Assembly: GCA_963715995.1 (NCBI GenBank)
Contig: OY970283.1
Span: 992,001-1,056,000 of the forward strand
Direction: 5' to 3'
Length of the DNA stretch: 64,000 nucleotides
Source of the DNA: DATBDN01 sp963715995
GTDB lineage: Bacteria > Actinomycetota > Thermoleophilia > Solirubrobacterales > Thermoleophilaceae
Notes under the pieces: model-generated
What the model saw: only the letters and a program-made list of their open reading frames with translations
What the model was told of the DNA's origin: nothing
Database searches by the model: none
In this document: piece by piece, positions 56,470 to 64,000 of the stretch
How the letters are laid out: every line of letters begins with the position of its first letter
Numbering within the stretch: the stretch's first letter is position 1
Position numbers and translations under genes: made by a program

Positions 56470-58080
56470 TTAGAGCACCGCTGCGGAGCTCTCCGGCTGC
56501 AACGGCGCCACGCCTCGGATCAGGTCGGACGCTCGCTCGGCTATTGCGATCACCGGGGCGTTCGTGTTGCCGCGCGGCACGGTTGGCATGACGGAGGCGT
56601 CGACCACGCGCAGCCCCTCGACGCCGCGCACTCGCAGCTCGGGATCGACCACGGCGTCTTCGCCGGCGCCCATCGCGCAGGTCCCCACCGGGTGGTAGAG
56701 CGTCTGCGCGTGGCGGCGTATGAACGCCCGCATGTCGGACTCCGAGCCCGAGGCCGGCGCCTGCTCGGGAGCAGAGCAGTACGGCGCCAGGGCCGGCTGG
56801 CGCGCGATCTCCATCACGAGCGCAACGCCCGCCTCCATGCGGCGCATGTCGTCGTCGTCGGCCAGGTAGCGATGCATGATGTGCGGCTTCGCGCTCGGCT
56901 CCGGAGACGCCAGGAACACCTCGCCGGCCGAGCGCGGTGTCAGCAGGCACACGCCGATCGAGATTCCGTGGTCGGGCTGCCCGAACGGCGGGTCCTCGCT
57001 CAGGAGCCCGGGGATCGCGTGGATCTGGAGGTCGGGCGCCGGCAGGTCGCCGCTCGTGCGCGCGAAGCCGCCCACTTCGGCCATGTTGGAGGTCAGCGGG
57101 CCGCTGCCCTGGCTCTCGAAGGCGATCAGGTTGGCCTCGATGTTCTCCGGCGCCATCGCATCGGCCAGGCTCTCCGGCGCATCCGAGCGCCACAGCCCCC
57201 AGACCGTCACGTGGTCCTGAAGGTTCTGGCCGACCTTCGGGCGATCGGCGATCGGCATCACGAGCCGCGTCATCAGGTGCTCGGCCGGACCGATGCCCGA
57301 CAGCATCAGCAGCTGCGGCGAGTTGTAGGCGCCGCCGGAGAGCACGACCTCGCGCTCGCAGCGGAAGCTCAGGACCTCGCCCAGCCGCCGCCCCTCGACG
57401 CCGACCGCGCGCGTGCCCTCGAAGACCACGCGCTCGACCTGCACGCCGCACTCCACGCGCAGGTTCGGCCGTGCCATCGCGGGATGCAGATACGCAACCG
57501 ATGCGCTGCAGCGCCGCCCGTCGCGCTGGGTCAGCTGGTAGTGGCCCATGCCGTCCTGGGCGGGACCGTTGAAGTCGTCGTTCGCGGGCAGGCCGGCCTC
57601 GATGCCGGCGCTGACGACCGCGTCCATCATCGCGTTCGGGTGGCGTCCCTCCGCGACCGTCAGCGGGCCGCCGGCGCCGTGGTAGTCAGACGTACCGCGC
57701 TCGTTGTCCTCGGCGCGCTTGAAGTACGGCAGCAGGTCGTCGTAGCCCCAGCCGTCGCAGCCCTGATCGCGCCAGCCGTCGTAGTCGGCGCGGTTGCCGC
57801 GGATGTAGACCATCGCGTTCGTGGACGACGAGCCGCCGAGCGTGCGCCCGCGCGGCAGGTAGACGCGGCGGCCGTCGCAGCCGGGCTCGTGGCCGGTCCA
57901 CATGTCCCAGTCGACCGCGCTGCGGGTGAGCGACGCGACCCCCAGCGGCACGTGGATGTTCTCGAGCGTGTCCGGCGGCCCCGCCTCGACGAGCAGCACC
58001 TGGATGTCGGGATCCTCGCTGAGCCGGGCGGCAAGCACGCAACCGGCCGAGCCCGCTCCCACCACTATGTAGTCGTACAT
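56470..58080 (-). CDS. GMC-family FAD oxidoreductase (choline dehydrogenase-like)
   Basis: 536 residues. The N-terminal FAD-binding YDYIVVGAGSAGCVLAARLSEDPDIQVLLVEAG is the classic GMC start. GRTLGGSSSTNAMVYIRGN is GMC signature 1 and VVLSGGAYNSPQLLMLSGIGP is signature 2. The C-terminal TLYHPVGTCAMGAGEDAVVDPELRVRGVEGLRVVDASVMPTVPRGNTNAPVIAIAERASDLI contains the catalytic His (HPVGTC) and Asn (GNTNAP) regions. It oxidises an alcohol; substrate not predictable. Divergent from the cysteine-rich gene, with a 13-bp gap. Confidence 0.92.
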   Translation of the reverse strand: MYDYIVVGAGSAGCVLAARLSEDPDIQVLLVEAGPPDTLENIHVPLGVASLTRSAVDWDMWTGHEPGCDGRRVYLPRGRTLGGSSSTNAMVYIRGNRADYDGWRDQGCDGWGYDDLLPYFKRAEDNERGTSDYHGAGGPLTVAEGRHPNAMMDAVVSAGIEAGLPANDDFNGPAQDGMGHYQLTQRDGRRCSASVAYLHPAMARPNLRVECGVQVERVVFEGTRAVGVEGRRLGEVLSFRCEREVVLSGGAYNSPQLLMLSGIGPAEHLMTRLVMPIADRPKVGQNLQDHVTVWGLWRSDAPESLADAMAPENIEANLIAFESQGSGPLTSNMAEVGGFARTSGDLPAPDLQIHAIPGLLSEDPPFGQPDHGISIGVCLLTPRSAGEVFLASPEPSAKPHIMHRYLADDDDMRRMEAGVALVMEIARQPALAPYCSAPEQAPASGSESDMRAFIRRHAQTLYHPVGTCAMGAGEDAVVDPELRVRGVEGLRVVDASVMPTVPRGNTNAPVIAIAERASDLIRGVAPLQPESSAAVL

Positions 58081-58094
58081 TGAGGTCGATCCTA
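58076..58094. promoter_or_regulatory. Interlocked divergent -10 elements
   Basis: On the minus strand TAGGAT (complement of 58089-58094) lies 8 nt before the ATG at 58080 and overlaps the opposite start codon. On the plus strand TACATT (58076-58081) overlaps the minus start codon, 12 nt before the ATG at 58094. Confidence 0.4.
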
Positions 58095-58906
58095 TGAGTC
58101 TTCACAAGGAATGGGCAACCTTCATCGACCCGCGTGACGCGAGCACGTGGCAGATCGATCTGACCTTCCTCTCGAGCGCCTGGCACTGCATCTTCGGATC
58201 GGGCTGCAAGGGCATCCACGGCGACGCTGCCGTCGGCTGCTGCTCGTCGGGCGTCTTCATCAAGGCGGGCGCCGACGACGAAGAGGGCGAGGAGGACTTC
58301 AAGCTGCTCAAGAAGCGCGTCAAGCAGCTGACCGACGACGACTGGGACCTGCGCTCGCGCTACCGGAAAACGTGGTGGAAGGAGCGCGGCAAAGGCTCGG
58401 GCTCCAAGCACACGAAGGTGCAGGACGGCGCCTGCGTGTTCGCCAACCGCGGCGACGGCCCGTCGGGCACGCTCGGCTGCGCCTTCCACGTGGCGGCGCT
58501 CAGGCGCGGCGAGGACCCGATCGACTGGAAGCCGTGGGTCTGCGGCCTGGTTCCGTTCGCGATCGACCACGACGACGACGAGCAGCACCACACGCTGCGC
58601 GCCTACGAGCACGAGGGTGACTGGGGCTCGGGCGACGGCGAGCCGCTGGACTGGTGGTGTGTCGACTCGCCCGAGGCATACACCGGGTCGCAGCCGGTCT
58701 ATCGCTCAGAGGAGTCGCTGCTGCGCCGCATCCTCGGCGACGAGCTCTACGCGGAGGTGGTCGCCTACATGGACGAGCGCTTCGGCTCCCCCGGAGCGAC
58801 CCCGATCAACTGGGTCGGCCACTGGGGCGTCGAGCCGCCGGACGGCTCGACCTCGATCCCGCTTCCGATGGCGCCTAGCCGCCGAGACGGACGGGCAGGC
58901 TCTTGA
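58094..58906 (+). CDS. Cysteine-rich protein, DUF3109/YkgJ-like metal-binding type
   Basis: 270 residues, soluble. The cysteine arrangement WHCIFGSGCKGIHGDAAVGCCSSGVFI, then DGACVFANRGDGPSGTLGCAFHVAAL and WKPWVCGLVPFAIDHDD, is like proteins with conserved Cys/His clusters that chelate Zn or Fe-S (DUF3109 and CxxCxxCC relatives). A long charged helix (DFKLLKKRVKQLTDDDWDLR) separates the clusters. It overlaps the convergent P450 gene by 32 bp. Role unknown; metal binding is inferred from cysteines. Confidence 0.65.
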   Translation: MSLHKEWATFIDPRDASTWQIDLTFLSSAWHCIFGSGCKGIHGDAAVGCCSSGVFIKAGADDEEGEEDFKLLKKRVKQLTDDDWDLRSRYRKTWWKERGKGSGSKHTKVQDGACVFANRGDGPSGTLGCAFHVAALRRGEDPIDWKPWVCGLVPFAIDHDDDEQHHTLRAYEHEGDWGSGDGEPLDWWCVDSPEAYTGSQPVYRSEESLLRRILGDELYAEVVAYMDERFGSPGATPINWVGHWGVEPPDGSTSIPLPMAPSRRDGRAGS

Positions 58907-60131
58907 GCTGGTTGATGAACGGTGACTCGACGTACGACGTCGGTCCCGTGATGGTCAGGTTCGGGTAGCGCCGCAGGGTCTCCTCGAGCATGATCTTCAG
59001 CTCGAGCCGGGCCAGCGCCGCGCCCAGGCAGAAGTGCCGCCCGCCGGCGCCGAACGCCTGGTGGTCGGGATTGCGCTCGACGTCGAAGCGGTCCGGGTCC
59101 TCGTAGCGCGACTCGTCGCGGTTCGAGGAGACGTACCACATGACCACCTTCTCGCCCTCCTTGATGTGGGCGTTGCTCAGCTGCACGTCCTTGGTCGCCG
59201 TGCGGCGGAAGTGCGCGAACGCGGGGAACATCCGCAGCGACTCCTCGACGGCGCTCTCCACGAGCGACGGGTCGTCGATCAGCTTCTGCTTCTCCTCGGG
59301 GTTCTCGACCAGCGCCCTGATCGCGCTGCAGAACGTGGCCTTCGTCGAGTCGTTGCCGGCCGCCATGAGCAGGAAGAAGCCCATGACGATCTCCCAGTCC
59401 TCGAGCTTCGAGCCGTCGACCTCGGCGTGGACCAGAACACTCGTCAGGTCGTCCGTCGGGGTCGCGCGGCGCTCGTCGATCAGCTTCTGGCAGCGCTCGA
59501 AGATCTCGGGGATGTCGCGCTGCATGATCATCTCGGGCCCCTCGGGATTCAGGTCGGGGTCGCCGCCGCCGAGCGTGGCGTTCATCAGCCGCGCCCAGAT
59601 GACGTCGTCCTCGGGGGCCACGCCCATGAAGCTGCCGATCACGCGCGCGACGACCGGCTGCGCGAACTCGTCGACCAGGTTGATCTCCGCCTCGGGGTCG
59701 AGTGAATCGAGCCGGTCGCGCACGATCTGGCGGATGCGCTCCTCGTGCTCCCCGATCCGCTTCGGCGTGAACCCGCGCTGGAACAGCGCCTTCAGGCGGT
59801 CGTGCTTCGGCGGGTCCTGCGCGATAAACATGCCGCGCTGCATCTCCAGCGGCATGACCGCCTCGGTCAGCGCCGTGATCCCACCCACCTCCGAGCTGAA
59901 CGTCTGCCAGTCCATCAAGACGGTGCGCACGTCGTCGGCGGTCGTGACCGAATGGAAGCCGGCCTCGCTGGGGTACTCGCTGATCGTCTCGGACCAGTGC
60001 ACCGGGCACTCGCTGCGGCAGCGGGCGAAGAGGTGGTGGGGCGGCCCCTCGAGCCAGTGCTCACGCTCGGCGATGAGGATCTCCTCGATCGGCTTGTCGT
60101 CGGTGTTCTGCTCGTCGTGCTGAAGCGCCAT
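58875..60131 (-). CDS. Cytochrome P450
   Basis: 418 residues. Typical bacterial soluble P450: LMAAGNDSTKATFCSAIRAL (I helix with the oxygen-activating region, N in place of the more common E/H), VEESLRMFPAFAHFRRTATK (ExxR of the K helix), DRFDVERNPDHQAFGAGGRHFCLGAALARLELKIML with the heme-ligand Cys at about 368. The sequence AQDPPKHDRLKALFQRGFTP is the C-helix region. Resembles actinobacterial CYP families that hydroxylate lipids or steroids. No ferredoxin gene is adjacent. TAGTCT lies 7 nt upstream of the ATG. Confidence 0.94.
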   Translation of the reverse strand: MALQHDEQNTDDKPIEEILIAEREHWLEGPPHHLFARCRSECPVHWSETISEYPSEAGFHSVTTADDVRTVLMDWQTFSSEVGGITALTEAVMPLEMQRGMFIAQDPPKHDRLKALFQRGFTPKRIGEHEERIRQIVRDRLDSLDPEAEINLVDEFAQPVVARVIGSFMGVAPEDDVIWARLMNATLGGGDPDLNPEGPEMIMQRDIPEIFERCQKLIDERRATPTDDLTSVLVHAEVDGSKLEDWEIVMGFFLLMAAGNDSTKATFCSAIRALVENPEEKQKLIDDPSLVESAVEESLRMFPAFAHFRRTATKDVQLSNAHIKEGEKVVMWYVSSNRDESRYEDPDRFDVERNPDHQAFGAGGRHFCLGAALARLELKIMLEETLRRYPNLTITGPTSYVESPFINQLKSLPVRLGG

Positions 60132-60138
60132 GGCGCGC

Positions 60139-60144
60139 AGACTA
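60139..60144 (-). promoter_or_regulatory. -10 hexamer TAGTCT for the P450 gene
   Basis: The complement of 60139-60144, 7 nt before the ATG at 60131. TTGACA occurs about 12 bp further upstream on the same strand, closer than the usual 17 bp. Confidence 0.45.
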
Positions 60145-60151
60145 ATACCGG

Positions 60152-60376
60152 CTACGTGTCAATAGGGACTATCTCTAACACGGTGTCAACAACTGTGACG
60201 AAGTCCCCACAATGAAGCTGCCGGCCACGCCGCGTCTCGAGTTCCCCGTTCACGAGAACCTGCTCGCCGGCCAGCAGGTCGCGAGCTTCCCCGCCAGAAT
60301 CGACCACGTCGGCCAGCTTGAGCAGCTGCCCGAGCCGGATCATGTCGCCGCGTATGGCTACCGCCCTCTTCTCCAC
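60152..60376 (-). CDS. S4-domain RNA-binding protein
   Basis: 74 residues, GTG start. VAIRGDMIRLGQLLKLADVVDSGGEARDLLAGEQVLVNGELETRRGRQLHCGDFVTV is a compact S4 domain of the YaaA/RlbA/YbcJ type, with the G..V.VNG....R....GD.V motif that binds structured RNA. Such stand-alone S4 proteins are ribosome- or RNA-associated. Upstream of the P450 and divergent from the cupin gene. Confidence 0.85.
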   Translation of the reverse strand: MEKRAVAIRGDMIRLGQLLKLADVVDSGGEARDLLAGEQVLVNGELETRRGRQLHCGDFVTVVDTVLEIVPIDT

Positions 60377-60381
60377 GCGGA

Positions 60382-60387
60382 TAGTGT
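60382..60387 (+). promoter_or_regulatory. -10 hexamer TAGTGT for the cupin gene
   Basis: TAGTGT ends 9 nt before the ATG at 60397. The complement of 60381-60386 reads CACTAT, close to the opposite GTG at 60376, so a bidirectional arrangement is possible. Confidence 0.4.
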
Positions 60388-60396
60388 CGCGGGTCG

Positions 60397-60783
60397 ATGA
60401 GCGACTACACGATCAAGAACCTGAAAGACATCGACAACGCCGCCGAGGGCCGCGCCCCGGGCCTCGACGTGCGCATGGCGCGCAGCGTGCTCGACAGCGA
60501 GCAGCTCGGCGTCAGCTACTTCCACTACGGCGCCGACACGCGCGCGCCGTACGGGCACAAGCACAAGGTGCAGGAGGAGGCCTACGTCGTCGTGAACGGC
60601 TCGGGCCGCGTCAAGCTCGACGACGAGATCCATGACCTGAAGCAGTGGGACGTGGTCCGCGTGGCGCCGGCGGTCACGCGTGGCTTCGAGGGAGGTCCCG
60701 ACGGCCTGGAGCTCATCGCGATCGGAGGACCGAAGCCCGAGGAGGGCGACGGCGAGATGGTCGCGGACTGGTGGACCGACTAG
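60397..60783 (+). CDS. Cupin-domain protein
   Basis: 128 residues. Single cupin barrel: GVSYFHYGADTRAPYGHKHKVQEEAYVVVNGSGRVKLDDE (motif 1 G(X)5HXH(X)3-4E, here HKHKVQEE) and DLKQWDVVRVAPAVTRGFEGGPDGLELIAIGG (motif 2). The two His and a Glu would bind a metal. Function not predictable. Its stop shares CTAG with the convergent GNAT gene. Confidence 0.82.
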   Translation: MSDYTIKNLKDIDNAAEGRAPGLDVRMARSVLDSEQLGVSYFHYGADTRAPYGHKHKVQEEAYVVVNGSGRVKLDDEIHDLKQWDVVRVAPAVTRGFEGGPDGLELIAIGGPKPEEGDGEMVADWWTD

Positions 60784-61229
60784 GCCGGCGAGAAGTCGAC
60801 CGCTTGGAAGCCCCACACCTCGTCGAGCCAGCGCGGCACGAAGCCGTCGAGCTCGCTCTCCACGGCGGGGTCGACTGACCACCACGACACCACCGCGTCG
60901 GTCCCCTCGGGTGAGCGCTCATCCGGGGGATCCACGTACACGCAGCCGAGCAGCGCCGACTCGTCCTCGTTCAGCACCGCGAAGTTGAACGCCACGCGGG
61001 CGATCGCTTCTTCCTCGTGGTGGGCCAGGTCCTCGCGGTCCTGCTCGAGCGTCATCGTCGCCGGCGGCCAGCCCCAGGCCTCGCCGTACTTGGCCCACAG
61101 CTTCTCGCGCGCCCCCATCACAGCCGGGTAGTCGATGTCCACGTCGTCGGCGCGGATCGGGCGCAGGTGGTGGCCGCTCTCGAGCTCGACGCGCGCCGGC
61201 ACCTCGAAGCCGTCGGCCAGCCACGCCAT
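60780..61229 (-). CDS. GNAT-like N-acetyltransferase
   Basis: 149 residues. ESGHHLRPIRADDVDIDYPAVMGAREKLWAKYGEAWGWPPATMTLEQDREDLAHHEEE and FNFAVLNEDESALLGCVYVDPP resemble the first strands of GNAT enzymes. The acyl-CoA loop region is replaced by GTDAVVSWWSVDPAVESELDGFVPRWL, so activity is uncertain. ATGA overlap with the 38-codon gene upstream. Confidence 0.7.
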   Translation of the reverse strand: MAWLADGFEVPARVELESGHHLRPIRADDVDIDYPAVMGAREKLWAKYGEAWGWPPATMTLEQDREDLAHHEEEAIARVAFNFAVLNEDESALLGCVYVDPPDERSPEGTDAVVSWWSVDPAVESELDGFVPRWLDEVWGFQAVDFSPA

Positions 61230-61345
61230 CAGGCGAGCCTGAACTCGGCCGGCGGCAGCTGGCCGGTGCCCTCGTAGTGCGCGTCCATCACGAGCAGCTC
61301 AGGCTCGTTGGAGACGACATCGAGCTCGACACCAGGTCCCTTCAC
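61229..61345 (-). CDS. 38-aa small protein coupled to both neighbours
   Basis: Starts with GTG in a GTGA overlap with the upstream gene and ends in an ATGA overlap with the GNAT gene. Sequence: VKGPGVELDVVSNEPELLVM then DAHYEGTGQLPPAEFRLA. A TAATCT hexamer lies 7 nt upstream of the GTG. Other, longer readings of the frame are low-complexity. Similar micro-genes are easily missed in annotation. Confidence 0.55.
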   Translation of the reverse strand: MKGPGVELDVVSNEPELLVMDAHYEGTGQLPPAEFRLA

Positions 61346-62136
61346 GCGGACGAGATTATTTCGGGCGGCCCCGGCCTGCGCCGCAGCGCCCGCTCCATCC
61401 GCTCGACGGCGTGGGCCACCGCGTGCTGGAGGTGCTCGGGCGGATCGCCCGTGAGCGCCGCGTTGGCGGCATCGCCGATCTCGGCGCGGCACGCCGGCAG
61501 CTCCGGGTCGACAGCGGATGGCAGCTCGGCCAGCACGGCCTCCAGCGCGATCCGCGCCTGGAGCGCCGCCTCGCGCGGGCGGTGAGAGTCCACGTCGGCA
61601 CGCGCTCGCAGCACCAGCTCCTCGCACGCGAGCAGCTCGTCGCGGCCCGACAGGATCGCCGCCAGGCGCTCGCCCGGCCCCGTCGTGTCGCCGCGTCGCC
61701 CGCGCGACAGCGCGGCGGCCTCGGTGCGCGGCAGCTCGAGCGCGTCGTCGAAGCGGCCCTCGGCCACCAGGTCGCCCACGCCGTAGCCCACGCGCACCAC
61801 CAGCGCGTGCGCGGGGGAGACCTCGATCGCAGACCACGGGTCGGCCGCGGCGGCGCGGTGCGCGCGCAGCATCCGGTTGAGCTCGGCGGTTCCAAGGCGC
61901 GCCTCTTCGACCAGCGCGTCGCGGTCGCGCCGCAGCGCGCCCAGCCATGCCTCGGCCTCGAGCGGCGAGGAGAACGGCTCGGCCGCGATCATCGTGGCGC
62001 GCGAGGTGGGGACGGGCTCGGGCTCGGCGTCCGCGACCTTGCGCGCGCGCTTGCCGCCCATCATCCGCCGCTCGGGAGCGCCGAGCGTCTTCAGCGCGAT
62101 CACCGACTGCGGCGTACCGTCGGGCCCGCCGCGCAC
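61342..62136 (-). CDS. Conserved hypothetical protein, helical repeat-like
   Basis: 264 residues from the first canonical start (GTG at 62136). The sequence upstream of it reads sensibly in frame (SFRFTQIEFGFLLGPPDGRYLVRGG), back to about 62208, where only ATT or CTG could start. The true protein is therefore probably 24 residues longer. The C-terminal two thirds are Ala/Glu/Arg-rich helices (EAEAWLGALRRDRDALVEEARLGTAELNRMLRAH, VRVGYGVGDLVAEGRFDDALELP). Membrane segments are absent. It lies between the wall-hydrolase gene and the 38-aa gene in one operon. Function unknown. Confidence 0.65.
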   Translation of the reverse strand: MRGGPDGTPQSVIALKTLGAPERRMMGGKRARKVADAEPEPVPTSRATMIAAEPFSSPLEAEAWLGALRRDRDALVEEARLGTAELNRMLRAHRAAAADPWSAIEVSPAHALVVRVGYGVGDLVAEGRFDDALELPRTEAAALSRGRRGDTTGPGERLAAILSGRDELLACEELVLRARADVDSHRPREAALQARIALEAVLAELPSAVDPELPACRAEIGDAANAALTGDPPEHLQHAVAHAVERMERALRRRPGPPEIISSA

Positions 62137-62203
62137 GAGATAGCGCCCGTCGGGGGGTCCGAGCAGAAAGCCGAACTCGATCTGGGTGAAGCGGAAGGAC
62201 TGA

Positions 62204-64000
62204 CTAATCGTCAGACAGAACGTTGCCCGACTTCTTCTTCGGGACTGTGATCGAGTACTTCGACGGCTTGGTCGGCACCACCGGGTTGTCGATCTTCGAG
62301 AGCCGCTTCAGCAGGTTGTCCCACTGGCCGGGCTTCAGCACGGCGAGCGCCTGCATGCCGAGCTTGGCGTTCGTGCCGAACAGCGGCTTGAAGCCAACGT
62401 GGATGTGGTTCGCGTGATCCGGCAGCGCCATCGTGTTGCCGCCGTAGTCCAGCAGCGAGATGATCTGGTGCGGCGCCATCGTGCCCTGGAGCAGCATCAG
62501 GCGATGCACGACCTGGTCGGCGATCCCGCCCGGGTCCTGGTGACCGAGGATCGGGATCCCGTTGACCTCGGAGATGTCAACCGCGTTGCCTGAGGAGTGC
62601 TCGGACACGTTGCCGGAGCTCGTCAGGTAGCTGTGACCAGTCTTGAGGCAGGAGATGGTGGGGTTGAAGCCCGACTCGGCGAGGTACTCGAGCGTGGCCA
62701 GCACGCGACGGTCGATCTGGCCGGTGCGGATGTCTTCACGGCCGCCCTGGTAGATCGTGACGCGCGGGTCGTTCAGGACGCGCCGCTCGAGCATCGTCTT
62801 CGGCAGCAACATCACCTGGCCGATCGACAGGTTGTCGTTGCCGTTCGGGTCGTAGAGAGCGTTGCGGCCGGAGGCGCGGTAGATGGCGGTCGCCTCGAGC
62901 AGCTTCCAGCCGTCGAGGATCGGCTTCGGGTCGATCATCGGCGCGCCCTTGCCGGCGGGCCGGATCTGGAAGTAGATGTGCGACGCCTTGTTCGCGCTCG
63001 GCGCGGCGATGCGCCCGAGCACGGTGCCGCCGACCACGTGCGAGCCCTTCTTCAGGCGCGCCAGGCGCATGCGCTTCGCGTCGAAGTGGAGCGGGCGCGA
63101 GGAGACGTTGTCGAAGGTTGCGTAGGCGCCCTTCTTGGCCTTGGTGAGCAGGATCTGCTCGAGCCCGCCGGAGCGCTTGGCCTGGGGGCGCGCCGGGTGC
63201 GCGAACAGCCGCTCGCGCTCGACCGTGGCGGCGGGAGCCGCGGCAGCGACGCGCACCTTCTTCGCGGCGGCCGGCTTGGCGGCGACGCGCTTGGGCGCGG
63301 CCGGCTTCACCTTCGCGGCCTTCGCAGCCTTCGCGGCGTGGTCGACCTGGCGCCCGGCGCTGGCCGGGGCGGTCGGCTTCGGGTCCTTCTTGGGCGTGTT
63401 CGCCTGGATGGCCTTGGCGGTGGTCTTCAGCTTGCCCAGGTCGCTCTTCGGCACCGGGTAGAGCTTCGAGAGCCGGCCGAGGTGGCCGTACGTGTACTGG
63501 TTGCCGTACACGTCCTGGAGCACGACGTAGTTGCCGAGCCTCTTCGAGACGCCCATGTGCTTGACGACGCCGTCGTTGACCGACACGACGGGCGCGCCGC
63601 GGCGGGCGAAGATGTCGATGCCGTTGCGCGAGTCGTCGGAGCCGACCACGTTGGCGGCGTTCGCGCCTCGCTTGACGCGCTTGATCGCGTCGCTGGTCTG
63701 AAGGTCGTCGGCGTACTTCGCACGCGCGTATACGGGGAAGTGGCCCTCGGTCAGCCCGGTGAGCGAGCCGACCAGGTCAGCGGGCACGCCGGCGATCATG
63801 CGCGCGCGCAGCATCACGGAGTCGACGTACCAGCCGGCGTGGTTGTAGGAGAAGATCGCCTTCTGGATGTCCTTGTCGCCGCCCGCGGCACGCAGGTAGC
63901 GGGCCGCGCCGAAGATCGCGTCGACCGGGTTGAACGGGTCCTTGCGGCCGTCCTTGTTGGCGTCGACGCCCCAGGTCTTCCAGGTCGAGGGCAGGAACTG
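62204..64000 (-). CDS. Multi-domain peptidoglycan hydrolase: transglycosylase, M23, M15-like (partial)
   Basis: 598 codons are visible; the 5' end lies beyond the right edge. The order from the N-terminal side starts with QFLPSTWKTWGVDANKDGRK and AIFGAARYLRAAGGDKDIQKAIFSYNHAGWYV (lytic transglycosylase, SLT/MltB type). Then NGIDIFARRGAPVVSVNDGVVKHMGVSKRLGNYVVLQDVYGNQYTYGHL (LytM/M23 type), a long Ala/Lys-rich linker, and IYFQIRP (the end of M23, separated by the linker). The C-terminal VSEHSSGNAVDISEVNGIPILG and HANHIHVGFKP pattern is of the M15/D,D- or L,D-carboxypeptidase kind. It would cut glycan strands and peptides of the wall, and heads the operon reading leftward. Confidence 0.82.
   Translation of the reverse strand, partial: QFLPSTWKTWGVDANKDGRKDPFNPVDAIFGAARYLRAAGGDKDIQKAIFSYNHAGWYVDSVMLRARMIAGVPADLVGSLTGLTEGHFPVYARAKYADDLQTSDAIKRVKRGANAANVVGSDDSRNGIDIFARRGAPVVSVNDGVVKHMGVSKRLGNYVVLQDVYGNQYTYGHLGRLSKLYPVPKSDLGKLKTTAKAIQANTPKKDPKPTAPASAGRQVDHAAKAAKAAKVKPAAPKRVAAKPAAAKKVRVAAAAPAATVERERLFAHPARPQAKRSGGLEQILLTKAKKGAYATFDNVSSRPLHFDAKRMRLARLKKGSHVVGGTVLGRIAAPSANKASHIYFQIRPAGKGAPMIDPKPILDGWKLLEATAIYRASGRNALYDPNGNDNLSIGQVMLLPKTMLERRVLNDPRVTIYQGGREDIRTGQIDRRVLATLEYLAESGFNPTISCLKTGHSYLTSSGNVSEHSSGNAVDISEVNGIPILGHQDPGGIADQVVHRLMLLQGTMAPHQIISLLDYGGNTMALPDHANHIHVGFKPLFGTNAKLGMQALAVLKPGQWDNLLKRLSKIDNPVVPTKPSKYSITVPKKKSGNVLSDD

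Overview
High-GC chromosomal segment from an actinobacterium, most likely class Thermoleophilia (Solirubrobacterales or a relative). Pointers are an mIHF-type integration host factor, PadR and CGNR-type regulators, many secreted proteins with actinobacterial signal peptides, a YANV..ATLALFL..GGGAYA-type surface-protein N-terminus, and fatty-acid oxidation and P450 genes. This lineage call rests on family recognition, not on a 16S gene. No rRNA operon, CRISPR array, transposase or integrase was seen.

Layout. 1-9.5 kb: end of arfB, an MMPL/RND transporter, small conserved genes, mihF, pyruvate kinase, a methyltransferase and a secreted phosphoesterase. 9.5-15.3 kb: secreted beta-helix protein; a serine-palmitoyltransferase-like enzyme facing a GNAT-fold acyltransferase across one shared CATG; an AlkA-type glycosylase. 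15.3-15.9 kb: repeat element 1. 15.9-31.5 kb: secreted protein, a minus-strand operon (MoxR, VWA, NMT1/ThiY-type ABC transporter), CGNR regulator, repeat elements 2 and 3, ArsA-type ATPase, lipoprotein, Ca2+/H+ exchanger, acyl-CoA dehydrogenase. 31.6-49.1 kb: an accessory region with two giant exoproteins (2052 and 1410 aa) sharing LamG, Ig-like and beta-rich modules but ending in different enzymes (amidase versus glycosidase). A third, 5'-truncated and frameshifted copy carries only linker and glycosidase. Each is followed by a small exported protein gene. 49.6-64 kb: PadR/SRPBCC pair, beta-oxidation genes, sirtuin, methyltransferase, LCCL protein, a hairpin-rich gap, GMC oxidoreductase, P450, cupin, GNAT, and the end of a multi-domain peptidoglycan hydrolase.

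Genome-wide style. Many start codons have a TANNNT hexamer (often TAGNNT) 6-9 nt upstream and no Shine-Dalgarno sequence, which suggests leaderless transcripts. Several divergent gene pairs are 0-40 bp apart with overlapping, oppositely oriented -10 hexamers. Several convergent pairs share a single CTAG that supplies both TAG stops.

Most interesting: (1) the giant-exoprotein locus, which has the architecture of a C-terminal-module-switching (polymorphic toxin-like) system with an orphan module; (2) a family of non-autonomous inverted-repeat elements, two of them sitting between convergent genes and flanked by direct repeats that duplicate a stop-codon region; (3) the leaderless/bidirectional promoter organisation; (4) a candidate sphingolipid gene pair; (5) a tandem array of three look-alike hairpins at 56.1 kb.
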